A DNA stretch of 48,083 nucleotides, from the NCBI GenBank assembly GCA_028122735.1, contig JAOHSR010000007.1, positions 1 to 48,083 on the forward strand, given 5' to 3'. The notes under the pieces were generated by a model that was not told the DNA's origin, searched no databases, and saw nothing but the letters and a program-made list of their open reading frames with translations. Position 1 is the first letter of the stretch, and each line of letters opens with the position of its first letter. Positions 17,681 to 26,040 of this stretch are shown piece by piece. The DNA is from Flavobacteriales bacterium (GTDB taxonomy: Bacteria; Bacteroidota; Bacteroidia; Flavobacteriales; BACL11). The position numbers and the translations under genes are program-made.

Positions 17681-18158
17681 AAAATATATATTATTTATTT
17701 TAATTTTTTCCTTTTGCTTTTCTGCTTGTAAAGAAGAAGATTTAGTTTATGACATTAATCAATTACAATCAAGTTCTTATAATGCAAATAAGAACAAATT
17801 AAAATCTATTAGTCAATATATTTCTATAGTTTATGCAAATCTTTTTCAACAAGCTTTATCTTCAAATGAATTAGTTGAGATTACTAGATGTATTGAATCA
17901 ATTGGAGATAAAGAAGTAGCTCACGAAATTGTTTTAAGTAATTTTATGAATAGTGATGATGTTATTTTGCCTTCAGATTCTCTTATGCGTGCTGATTTAG
18001 ATATTTTTCTGGAAGATACCTACAAACGTTTTTATGTTAGAGATATAACAGAAGCTGAACGAGAATTTTTTCTAAACTTTTTAAATTCTAATCCAAATGT
18101 TAGCGCAGAAATGGTTTACATGTCTTTTGCTTTATCTAATGAATATCAATTCTATTAA
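17661..18158 (+). CDS. Small lipoprotein, companion of the DUF1549-like protein
   Basis: 165 residues. The signal peptide ends in FSAC (Cys22). The mature part is helical. ISIVYANLFQQALSSNEL and YKRFYVRDITEAEREFFLNFL look like two further copies of the helix element with a trailing acidic motif seen in the previous protein, and the protein ends with SNEYQFY, similar to the previous one (TDEYAHF). It may therefore be a split-off or duplicated part of a DUF1549/DUF1553-type protein. Function unknown. The start overlaps the previous gene by 20 bases; the DUF1501 gene starts 3 bases after the stop. Confidence 0.6.
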   Translation: MNMHIFRKYILFILIFSFCFSACKEEDLVYDINQLQSSSYNANKNKLKSISQYISIVYANLFQQALSSNELVEITRCIESIGDKEVAHEIVLSNFMNSDDVILPSDSLMRADLDIFLEDTYKRFYVRDITEAEREFFLNFLNSNPNVSAEMVYMSFALSNEYQFY

Positions 18159-18161
18159 ATC

Positions 18162-19496
18162 ATGAAAAGAAGATCGTTTATAAAAAAGTCATCGCTTGCC
18201 TCTACAGCTGCAATATCAATACCATTTATTCTCCCATCAGGAAGATTATTTGCTGCCTCTGGAGTGAGAATGGCCGATCATGTTGTATTAGTTGCTTTTG
18301 CCGGAGGGGTGAGACAACAAGAATCTATTCTTCAAAGATATTTAGACGATAGTCAATCCTACCCAAGTGCTGGTAATATTTTATATAATCTTTTTGACGG
18401 TTCTGCTCCAACCGATAAAATTGTTTATGGAACTAATAATATAATTAATGGGGATACTCCAATTCCTAAAATTCTTTCTCAAACTCTTCAAAATCAAGGA
18501 ACCACATTTAGGGAAGTAAATGCTTCTGCAGTTGGTCATTATGCTGGTGTTAATGCAATGTTAACAGGTAATTACATGTACACTCAAGGTTTAAGAAATA
18601 AACCTACCATGCCTACTATTTTTGAATATTTAAGACGTCATCAGGGTGAAAAAGCTACTAAGACTTGGTTTGTAGGTAATGGAATTGGAAATTCTATACC
18701 TCTGTTGGATTACAGTACTCATGCAGAATATGGAGCGTCCTATGGTGCAAATTTTTTAGCTCCAACTATTACATTTGGATCTGATGGCGAAAAGCATCTT
18801 AAAAATGCGAAAGTTTATCATCCTGAGGATGAATTAGATCCCATGTATAAAATGAAGTATTTTTTAGATAATGTATGGTATTCTCAAGGCAAGGCATTAC
18901 CAAATATTGGTAATACTGAAGAGGAAAAAGCAGAAATTAAACAATTTGTTAAAGATATGTTTGATAAAACACAAGCCGGAACAATTGCTCATCCTCCTGT
19001 CTCAGATAACGGTGATTTAAGTACTATTGGTTATGCCTGTGAGGTTATGCAAAGATTTAAACCAACTTTAACAGTAATTTATTTATCAAACGTAGATGGG
19101 TGTCATAGTAATTTTACTAGCTATTTGGGTAGCTTACACAGAGCAGACCATGGGGTAGGGCATATTTGGGATTATATTCAAAATAATATTCCTCAAATGG
19201 CTAATAATACAACTATGATGGTTATTCCAGAACATGGAAGAAATTTAGTCTCAAATAACATTGAAGATGGAAATGCATTTTCAGGATACGATCATTCTGA
19301 TGCTAATAGTAGGCGAATATTTTCCTCTATTGTTGGTCCTGGAATTGATGGTAATTTATCTATTGGAAATGAAAATAACCAGGTTGGAGATATTGTTAAT
19401 TTAACACCTACAATAGCTGAAATTCTTGGCTGTAAAGATGATGTTGTTAATTCTGGTTTAGTTGCTTCGAGTAAATCTCTTTTTGATTTAATATGA
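18162..19496 (+). CDS. DUF1501 protein with Tat signal
   Basis: 444 residues. The N-terminus RRSFIKKSSLASTAAISIPF has the twin-arginine pattern RRxFxK before a hydrophobic stretch ending in an Ala-Ala site, so export is probably folded and via Tat. The body fits DUF1501, a family distantly related to sulfatases and alkaline phosphatases: VVLVAFAGGVRQQES at the start, HYAGVNAMLTG, an YLSNVDGCHSNF segment, MMVIPEHGRN, and SGYDHSDANSRRIFSSIVGPG near the end, with His and Asp residues that could bind metal. The catalytic Ser/Thr usual for alkaline phosphatases is not clear. In Planctomycetes DUF1501 genes lie next to PSCyt1/DUF1549/DUF1553 genes, as here. Confidence 0.85.
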   Translation: MKRRSFIKKSSLASTAAISIPFILPSGRLFAASGVRMADHVVLVAFAGGVRQQESILQRYLDDSQSYPSAGNILYNLFDGSAPTDKIVYGTNNIINGDTPIPKILSQTLQNQGTTFREVNASAVGHYAGVNAMLTGNYMYTQGLRNKPTMPTIFEYLRRHQGEKATKTWFVGNGIGNSIPLLDYSTHAEYGASYGANFLAPTITFGSDGEKHLKNAKVYHPEDELDPMYKMKYFLDNVWYSQGKALPNIGNTEEEKAEIKQFVKDMFDKTQAGTIAHPPVSDNGDLSTIGYACEVMQRFKPTLTVIYLSNVDGCHSNFTSYLGSLHRADHGVGHIWDYIQNNIPQMANNTTMMVIPEHGRNLVSNNIEDGNAFSGYDHSDANSRRIFSSIVGPGIDGNLSIGNENNQVGDIVNLTPTIAEILGCKDDVVNSGLVASSKSLFDLI

Positions 19497-19499
19497 TCT

Positions 19500-20423
19500 A
19501 TGAAACAAGTATTACCGATTCTACTATTAATATTTTTCTTTTCTTGTAAAGAAGAGATAAATCCTTTCGATTTTAATTCGAACATTATTTCAGATAATGA
19601 TACTTTATATTTTACAGATCCAATATCTTTTTCCGCTTTACATAATAATATATTTTCTCCAACTTGTGCTAATTCAGGATGCCATGATGGAACTTTTGAA
19701 CCTGATTTTAGAACTATTGAAAGTGCATATAACTCTCTAGTTTATCATCCAGTTATTAAAAATGACTTAAATAACTCATTTTCTTATCGAGTAGATCCTG
19801 GGAATTCATTACAATCAGTATTGTATCATAGACTTATTGTTGATATTGATGGAATTTCTGGAATTATGCCGCTTGAATCTGAAGACGATTGGGAAAATAA
19901 CAAAGACACTTATATTAGTAATATTAAGGACTGGATTGATGATGGAGCAAAAGATATGTTTGGTAATACTCCAGTTTTGTCTAATGATATTCCTTTAGCT
20001 AGAGGAATGGTTGTCTTTAACTCTGGACAAACATCAAATCCAATTTCACCTGGTCCAAACGGTTCAGTATTAGTACCTAACAACCTTAGTTCTGTGGATT
20101 TATGGTTTAGTGTGGGTGATGATTTTTTAACTTCAAATCAACTCACTCATAATAAAATTAAATTTTCTACTAGTTTATTTAATTTTAATAGTCTCACTGC
20201 TTATGATTTAAATGTTTTGAATAATCCTATTTCTCAAATTGGTTTTTACTCAAATAATGAAGACTATTTTCACAAATATAATTTTGACTTATCATCTTTC
20301 AGTATAGGAGATGTTGTATATCTTAAAATATATGTTCAAGATAATGTTAATCCAATAACTGAAATCCCTAATAATGGCTCTCCATTTGTTTTAATAAAAC
20401 ATTTCTCTTTAACTATTATTTAA
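19500..20423 (+). CDS. Lipoprotein with PSCyt1-like cytochrome c domain
   Basis: 307 residues. The lipobox-like FFSC gives Cys16. Residues ~40-160 follow the planctomycete cytochrome C (PSCyt1) layout: a haem-type motif C-A-N-S-G-C-H (residues ~58-64), then FRTIESAYNSL, YRVDPGNSLQSVLYHRL, a GIMPLESEDDW segment with the Met expected as haem ligand, and IKDWIDDGAKD. The spacing is CX4CH, not the standard CXXCH, so covalent haem binding is likely but unproven. The C-terminal half is a beta domain with no recognised family. It starts 3 bases after the DUF1501 stop and is followed by the next gene after 1 base. Confidence 0.75.
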   Translation: MKQVLPILLLIFFFSCKEEINPFDFNSNIISDNDTLYFTDPISFSALHNNIFSPTCANSGCHDGTFEPDFRTIESAYNSLVYHPVIKNDLNNSFSYRVDPGNSLQSVLYHRLIVDIDGISGIMPLESEDDWENNKDTYISNIKDWIDDGAKDMFGNTPVLSNDIPLARGMVVFNSGQTSNPISPGPNGSVLVPNNLSSVDLWFSVGDDFLTSNQLTHNKIKFSTSLFNFNSLTAYDLNVLNNPISQIGFYSNNEDYFHKYNFDLSSFSIGDVVYLKIYVQDNVNPITEIPNNGSPFVLIKHFSLTII

Positions 20424-20424
20424 C

Positions 20425-20862
20425 ATGAGATCTATTTTTTATTTATTAATTTTTGTATCTGTATTTTTTTCTTCATGCTCTAAAGATGATGATCTAGTAA
20501 ATTTTAATTTAAGATTAATAGAAGTATTCCCATTAAACATAATAGAATTTCAAGAAAATATTTATGTTAGGTTATCCTATGAGCATCCTGAAGGATATCT
20601 AGGTTTTTCTGATCCTGATTATCTTTCTTTAGAAGTTAAGGATAGTAGGTTGTCACAGGCAGATTATTATCATGTAATACCTATTACTCCTCCAAATAAC
20701 AATTTATCAGTAACTGGAGAATTATTAGTTGAAATTGATTCGCCATTTCTTTTTGGAAATGGTAATACGGAATTAGTGAATTTTTCTATAAGAATTCAAG
20801 ACCAAAACCTTAGTTGGAGCAATACAATTACTACACCAAATATTAGTGTTAATAGAGAATGA
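20425..20862 (+). CDS. Small lipoprotein, unknown function
   Basis: 145 residues with a signal ending in FSSC (Cys18) and an acidic KDDD after it. The mature part looks like a single beta-sandwich (ENIYVRLSYEHPEGYLGF, NGNTELVNFSIRIQDQNLSWSN). It lies inside the operon between the PSCyt1-like lipoprotein and the large T9SS protein, with which it overlaps by 4 bases. I recognise no family; a structural partner of the neighbouring exported proteins is a guess from position. Confidence 0.6.
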   Translation: MRSIFYLLIFVSVFFSSCSKDDDLVNFNLRLIEVFPLNIIEFQENIYVRLSYEHPEGYLGFSDPDYLSLEVKDSRLSQADYYHVIPITPPNNNLSVTGELLVEIDSPFLFGNGNTELVNFSIRIQDQNLSWSNTITTPNISVNRE

Positions 20863-23800
20863 GAGTATTAATAATATTAATATTATCAATTTTCACAATT
20901 TCTAGTACAGCTCAATATAGTATGTCTAATCAAACCGTTTATGATTGTGAAGGAACATTAAGTGACAGTGAAGCTAATTCCCAACAAGCAGGTTGGTACG
21001 ATCATAACGAAAACTTCACATTTACTATTTGTCCCAATGGTGCTTCTTCAATTATTATTGATTTTAGTTTTTTTAACACTGAACCTATAAACGATTATCT
21101 ACTTATTTATGATGGTCCTAATACAGCATCCCCAATTTTAGCAGGTCCATTTTCTGGAGTGAATACTCCACCGCAAATTACATCTAGTGGATGTGTAACA
21201 ATTGTATTTGTTTCAGATTTAAATGTTGCTGCTGATGGGTTTAATTTAAGTTGGGAAACTATCATATCTGTTCCTGACCCTCCGCAATTAAGTTTAGCTA
21301 ATGCTCTAAATTGTAGTACTAATGTTATTGAGCTTATATTGGATAAAAATATTCATTGCGATTCAGTGTTCACAGCAAATATTTCTGTAACTGGTCAATT
21401 AAATCAAATCGTTAATGCTGTACCAATAGCTTGTTTAAATGACTCAACAAATATTATTCAATTAAACCTAACCCCTGGATTGAATGAAAGTGGTACATAT
21501 AATATTTTTTTTCAATCTTATTTTAAAGATGTTTGTGATAGTATATGGTCTTTGTCTTCATCTTTAAGTTTTGATATTTTAGATTGTCCTTTAATTGTTG
21601 ATATCGTTGCTGATGATGATACAATTTGCTTGGGAGATTGTACAGATTTAAATGTGATAGTAAGTGGGGGTGATGCTTCATCATATAATTATTCTTGGAT
21701 TCCAATCTTACCAAATAATTCTGGTCCTCATCAGGTTTGTCCAACTACTACTACTCAGTATATTGTTTCAGTTAGTGATCTTGGACCTGCTAATACCCAA
21801 TCTGATACCGTAATGGTAGTTGTAGTTCCTCCAACAATAACCCAAGCAGATTTCTCCATATGTAATACAGATGGTTCAATATCATTAATTGCTTCACCAT
21901 TAGGAGGGTGGTGGTCTGGAAATAGTATTATAAATGGTTTAAATCCAATATTTGATCCTACAGTTTTATCTCCTGGAGTATATTCTTTAAATTATGATGT
22001 TAATGGTTGTAATGATAATTTAGAAATTACAGTACTTGAAATTAGTGCAGGTCCTGATATCTCTGCTTGTACTAATGCTCCAATTTTTAATTTAAATTCA
22101 TCATTAACTACAGCAGGAGGTAATTGGTCAGGAAATAATGTACAAGCTAATGGAGATATTGATGTAGGTCCTTTCAGTTCTGTTATAGAGGCTATTTATA
22201 CGCTTTCTAATGGATGTTCAGATACTTTATTAGTAAATGTAGTTAATAGCATTTCAATGCCAAATAATCTCTCCTTATGTCAAAATTCAAATGACACCAT
22301 TTTATTTGCCTCGCCATCTGGAGGGACTTGGTCTGCTATTGAAAACAATCCATTAATTCCAAGTTCATGTTTAAATTCAATTGATGATTTTCCATATGTT
22401 GAAAGTTTTGAATTAGGACTCTCAAATTGGACAAATGATATTTCAAATGATTTTGACTGGGTAGCAAATACAAACGGAACTCCTTCTAATAATACGGGGC
22501 CATCACAAGCTTATGATGGAAACTCATATATATATACTGAATCATCAAATGCTAATTTTCCTTTTAAAAATTCATCTATAATTTCTCCTTGTATAAATTT
22601 ATCCCAATATGATAATCCTATTTTAAATTTTTATTACCACAAATATGGTAATGGTAATGAAAACGCTTTATTGACACTTGATATTTCAATGGATAATGGA
22701 ATTACTTGGCAATTAGATAAATGGAGTATTATTGGAAATCTTGGTAATAACTGGTTTAATCAGTCCATTGATTTGTCTTCTTATAACTCTAGTGAATTAA
22801 AAATTAGATTCAGGGTTTTAACAGGAAATCATTGGTCTTCTGATATTGCAATTGATAAAGTTTCAATCTTAGGAGGAGCAATCTCCTCAAATGGTATTCT
22901 TCTAAGTAATGTAGCAAATTCCGGATTTCACACATACACCTATTCAATTGAAGGTTGTAGTAGTAATTTTACAGTGAGCTATCAGGAAATTAATGCTGGT
23001 AGTGATTTAGAAATTTGTCCTTCTCAAGCTCCATTTAATCTTATTGGAAATCCCTCTGGTGGAATCTGGAGTGGTATTAATATTATTAATAGTAATAATG
23101 GATTATATGACCCTGTAAACTTAGGAACAGATATTATTACATATGCTAATAATTCATGTGTTGATACAGTTTTAATAAATGTAATTGATACCGATATTTT
23201 TGATGATTCATTATTTCTTTGTCATAATTCTCCAAACCAATATTTAGATTTAGATGTTGTTTCAAGGGAGCCTACTAATGGGATTTGGACTGGTTTTGGA
23301 ATAACAGATCCTAATTTTCCTGGTATTTTTAATCCTAATATTTCTGGATCTGGCTCGCACATAATAAACTATACAGCTAATTCTTGCACAGACAATTTAA
23401 TAATACAAGTATATCCAAAACCAATATTATTTGATTCTATTATATGCTCAAATTCTACACCATTTGTTTTAAATATTAACTCTAGTGGAGGTATATGGGA
23501 TGGTGTTGGTATTATTGATAATACAATTGGTTTGATTGACCCCTCATTTATGACTTTAGGCGTTAATTATCTACAATATACTTCATTAAACGGCTGTGTA
23601 GATACTTTTGAGGTAAATGTTATTAATCCACCTATTGTTTCCTTTAATAGTTTAACAGTAGATTATTGTTATGTAGACTCTTGGTATCCAATTAATACTA
23701 GTCCAATTGGTGGTGTTTTATCTGGAAATGGAATTGTTAATTTTTCCTTTAATCCTTCAGTAGCAGGATCTGGATATCATAATATTTCTTTTACATACGG

Positions 23801-24932
23801 TTCTGGAAATTGTATTGCAACTATAGATACAGTATTTTTTGTAGCAGATGAGCTAGTTACTACAACATCTGTTTCTGATGATACAATTTGTGAAGGTGAA
23901 TTATTAACAATAAGTGCTTCATCTGTTGGAGGAACTAGTAATTATCAGTTTGATTGGAACAATAATTTAAGTAATAGTTTTTCTCATCTAATTTCTCCAA
24001 CTCAAACTACAGAATATATACTTAGTGTTTCTGATGGTTGTTCCGAAAGAACTGTTGATACTTTACAAATTTTTGTTTTTGATACATTTGATTTAAATTT
24101 TTCAACTTCAGAAAAAAAATGTTTTGGAGAAGTTGGCTATGCTAAAGTGTTTTCTAACTCCAGTAATGTACAGTATGAGTGGAATACAAACCCTATTTCT
24201 TATGGTGATAGTATAATTGGTACAGTTGATAGAAATTATATCGTAAAGGCAACAAATACTATAACAAATTGTATTGTTTATGATACCATTAGAATTCAAG
24301 GTTATAGTAATTTATCTTCAATTTTTTCTTTAAATGTTAATGATTGTGTATCTATTCTAGATGCTAATATTCAATTAATAGATCTTAGTATTGTTAATTA
24401 TAATGAAATTTCTTCTGATAGTTATTGGGATTTAGGTGATGGAACTAGAATTCCTTATGTATATTCCATTAATCCTACACATACATATTTAGATACAGGA
24501 CAGTTTCAACTCAGTTTGTATTTAATAAATGATGGGGGCTGTATTGATTCTTCTAGCCTTAGTGTTTGTGTGGTCTCAGATAATAAATTTTATATACCAA
24601 ATAGTTTTACTCCAGATAATGATAATTGTAATGATTTGTTTTTTATTAAAGCTCTAGGCTTGTTTTCAGATTTTAATATTAAAATTTTTGATAGATGGAC
24701 ATCAACTTTAGTATTTGAATCTAATGAAATTTTACTTACAAACGATATATTAGAAAATTCAAGTTGTGATAATAATACAATAGGTGATTACTATAAGTTG
24801 GGGAAATGGGATGGAAGAATATTAAATGGAATAAAAGCACCCTTAGGAGCATATGTATACGAAATAAGCTATAAAGAAAAAAAGGATTCAGAAATCAAAA
24901 AATTACTTGGATCAATTACCTTGGTTAGGTAA
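20859..24932 (+). CDS. Large T9SS-secreted protein with CUB, repeat, MAM and PKD-like regions
   Basis: 1357 residues. Signal peptide 1-19. CUB domain ~28-134 (YDCEGTLSDS, DYLLIYDGPNT, GCVTIVFVSD). About seven Ig-like repeats each open with a G-G-x-W-S-G type motif (residues ~349, 420, 488, 734, 808, 877, 951). The third is interrupted at ~511-673 by a MAM-like domain (VESFELGLSNW, YYHKYGNG, WQLDKWSI). A PKD-like domain is at ~1187-1235 (YWDLGDGT). The C-terminus ~1243-1357 is the gliding-motility-associated type B sorting domain (FYIPNSFTPDNDNCND, GKWDGR, GAYVYEISY), meaning T9SS export and attachment or release. It is probably an adhesin or surface scaffold. It overlaps the convergent DUF4019 gene by 21 bases. 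Confidence 0.9.
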   Translation: MRVLIILILSIFTISSTAQYSMSNQTVYDCEGTLSDSEANSQQAGWYDHNENFTFTICPNGASSIIIDFSFFNTEPINDYLLIYDGPNTASPILAGPFSGVNTPPQITSSGCVTIVFVSDLNVAADGFNLSWETIISVPDPPQLSLANALNCSTNVIELILDKNIHCDSVFTANISVTGQLNQIVNAVPIACLNDSTNIIQLNLTPGLNESGTYNIFFQSYFKDVCDSIWSLSSSLSFDILDCPLIVDIVADDDTICLGDCTDLNVIVSGGDASSYNYSWIPILPNNSGPHQVCPTTTTQYIVSVSDLGPANTQSDTVMVVVVPPTITQADFSICNTDGSISLIASPLGGWWSGNSIINGLNPIFDPTVLSPGVYSLNYDVNGCNDNLEITVLEISAGPDISACTNAPIFNLNSSLTTAGGNWSGNNVQANGDIDVGPFSSVIEAIYTLSNGCSDTLLVNVVNSISMPNNLSLCQNSNDTILFASPSGGTWSAIENNPLIPSSCLNSIDDFPYVESFELGLSNWTNDISNDFDWVANTNGTPSNNTGPSQAYDGNSYIYTESSNANFPFKNSSIISPCINLSQYDNPILNFYYHKYGNGNENALLTLDISMDNGITWQLDKWSIIGNLGNNWFNQSIDLSSYNSSELKIRFRVLTGNHWSSDIAIDKVSILGGAISSNGILLSNVANSGFHTYTYSIEGCSSNFTVSYQEINAGSDLEICPSQAPFNLIGNPSGGIWSGINIINSNNGLYDPVNLGTDIITYANNSCVDTVLINVIDTDIFDDSLFLCHNSPNQYLDLDVVSREPTNGIWTGFGITDPNFPGIFNPNISGSGSHIINYTANSCTDNLIIQVYPKPILFDSIICSNSTPFVLNINSSGGIWDGVGIIDNTIGLIDPSFMTLGVNYLQYTSLNGCVDTFEVNVINPPIVSFNSLTVDYCYVDSWYPINTSPIGGVLSGNGIVNFSFNPSVAGSGYHNISFTYGSGNCIATIDTVFFVADELVTTTSVSDDTICEGELLTISASSVGGTSNYQFDWNNNLSNSFSHLISPTQTTEYILSVSDGCSERTVDTLQIFVFDTFDLNFSTSEKKCFGEVGYAKVFSNSSNVQYEWNTNPISYGDSIIGTVDRNYIVKATNTITNCIVYDTIRIQGYSNLSSIFSLNVNDCVSILDANIQLIDLSIVNYNEISSDSYWDLGDGTRIPYVYSINPTHTYLDTGQFQLSLYLINDGGCIDSSSLSVCVVSDNKFYIPNSFTPDNDNCNDLFFIKALGLFSDFNIKIFDRWTSTLVFESNEILLTNDILENSSCDNNTIGDYYKLGKWDGRILNGIKAPLGAYVYEISYKEKKDSEIKKLLGSITLVR
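21903..23843 (+). repeat. Protein-level repeat array (GGxWSG Ig-like modules) with a nested MAM domain
   Basis: About seven modules of 70-75 residues within the 1357-residue protein, each with GG-x-W-S-G, a D-P or N-P turn and a trailing cysteine. DNA copies are diverged, so this is an old repeat and not a recent tandem duplication. The third module is split by a ~160-residue insertion. Confidence 0.7.
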
Positions 24933-25382
24933 TTCTTTTTCAGGGTCAAGCTCATCGCTTTCGTATGAGAAATCGTATCTTAATATTTTCCACTTTAAAT
25001 TATCATTTTGTCCAAGTAGAACATATTCATCACAAAGGCTAATATTTTCGTATAAACTTTTAAATTCTAAAAAAACATAAAACCCATCCCCAAGACCTTC
25101 AATAGTATTTTCGAATTTACTTGATGATAATTCTCTGCTCATTAATCCACCAAATTCAATCATCAATTGATTAATTGCTTTTAACCAATATGTTGAGTCA
25201 GAGTTTACTTTAACCTTTTCAGAATATTGATCATATGCTTCGCTAAAGTTTTTATTATTAATATTATCAAGCCAGATATTTGCAACTTTTGTAGCATCTT
25301 TTACGTACTTTTCTTTAAATATTTGTCCACTAATACTATTCATAAAGAGAAATAAAAGAGATAAAAGAATAATTTTTTTCAT
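24912..25382 (-). CDS. Exported DUF4019-like protein
   Basis: 156 residues, signal peptide 1-19 (MKKIILLSLLFLFMNSISG). The mature part fits DUF4019: ATKVANIWLDNINNKNFSEAYDQYSEKVK, then YWLKAINQLMIEFGGLMSRELSSSKF and FKSLYENISLCDEYVLLGQNDNLKWKILRYDF. This is a small NTF2/SnoaL-like alpha+beta fold of unknown role, common in exported proteins. The 3' end overlaps the large T9SS gene by 21 bases on the opposite strand. Confidence 0.7.
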   Translation of the reverse strand: MKKIILLSLLFLFMNSISGQIFKEKYVKDATKVANIWLDNINNKNFSEAYDQYSEKVKVNSDSTYWLKAINQLMIEFGGLMSRELSSSKFENTIEGLGDGFYVFLEFKSLYENISLCDEYVLLGQNDNLKWKILRYDFSYESDELDPEKELPNQGN

Positions 25383-25791
25383 TTTGATTTATAGAAAAAT
25401 CCAATTACAAAAATATAAAATCGCCTATTTTAATCTGTAATTTTTCTAATAATAATTAAGAATGTTATTTTATTTTATCATTTTTTATTGCTTAATCTAG
25501 ACTTATTAACTTTTTTAATCTAGTAATTTTTTTAACTTTCTCTAGTAGAGCTGCTAAATAATAATAATTTTAAGATATTAACTAAATTACTGATATTCAG
25601 GTGTTTATGATAATTCCTTGTTAATATTAATGAATGTCAAAAAAAATATTGCAATAAAAAGACAAATCAATTTATTTATAGAATAATTAAACTTATTAAC
25701 AATATATATATTTCTCTTCTAGTAGATTTTGTTTATTTAAGTCAATTAACTATATTAGTCCATAATTAATTATTAATAAAAAACAAATATT
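25383..25791. other. 409-base intergenic region
   Basis: Very A+T-rich, between the divergent DUF4019-like gene and the 65-residue gene. It holds the promoter at 25728-25758. I see no tRNA, no riboswitch-like structure and no credible ORF; the longest candidate is 18 codons at 25630. A short palindrome CTCTA-G-TAGAG lies near 25541 without obvious meaning. The region is unusually long for this compact window. Confidence 0.6.
25728..25758 (+). promoter_or_regulatory. Promoter of the 65-residue protein gene
   Basis: TTTG (25728-25731), exactly 19 bases, TATATTAG (25751-25758; one mismatch to TAnnTTTG). The leader of about 28 bases ends in an A-rich stretch before the ATG, as in highly expressed Bacteroidota genes. 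Confidence 0.6.
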
Positions 25792-25989
25792 ATGGCTTTT
25801 ACACATGAAAACTCAAAAGGTACTACTTATCACTTAAATTGTAAGGACGTTACTTTAAAATCTACAGGAAGAGTACAAAGAATTTATTATTTCTCAAAAG
25901 ATTCAAGAGACACTGCTACTGATAAACCTGATGGATACAATGTTAAAGAAAACTCAAGAACTGGTTTACCATTCTTAACTAAAAAATAA
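25792..25989 (+). CDS. Small conserved-type basic protein, unknown function
   Basis: 65 residues, cytosolic, no signal or membrane segment. The opening MAFTHENSKGTTYHL, the central YYFSKDSRD and the ending ENSRTGLPFLTKK resemble small uncharacterised bacterial proteins that begin M-A-[YF]-x-H-x-N-S-K-G and end with a G-x-P-x-L-x-K-K tail; I recall such proteins but cannot name a family. The gene is monocistronic, with its own promoter and a strong terminator, which argues strongly that it is real and well expressed. Its codon use is regular and richer in preferred codons than most neighbours. Confidence 0.75.
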   Translation: MAFTHENSKGTTYHLNCKDVTLKSTGRVQRIYYFSKDSRDTATDKPDGYNVKENSRTGLPFLTKK

Positions 25990-26010
25990 TATCAATTTGA
26001 TATTTAGATA

Positions 26011-26036
26011 AAAGCCCTAGAAATAGGGCTTTTTTT
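26011..26036 (+). terminator. Rho-independent terminator after the 65-residue gene
   Basis: A nine-base perfect stem AAAGCCCTA / TAGGGCTTT closed by a GAAA tetraloop and followed by a T-run, 21 bases after the stop. The A-run on the left could let it also end the convergent metallopeptidase gene. Confidence 0.9.
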
Positions 26037-26040
26037 AGTT

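Noticed and set aside
21523-21744. Antisense ORF inside the 1357-residue gene
   Set aside because: A shadow of Asp/Ser/Thr-rich repeat coding; no other evidence.
15832-24932. Polysaccharide utilisation locus
   Set aside because: No SusC/SusD pair or glycoside hydrolase is present.
25630-25686. 18-codon ORF (MNVKKNIAIK...) in the intergenic region
   Set aside because: Too short, no promoter of its own, A-rich by composition; no support.
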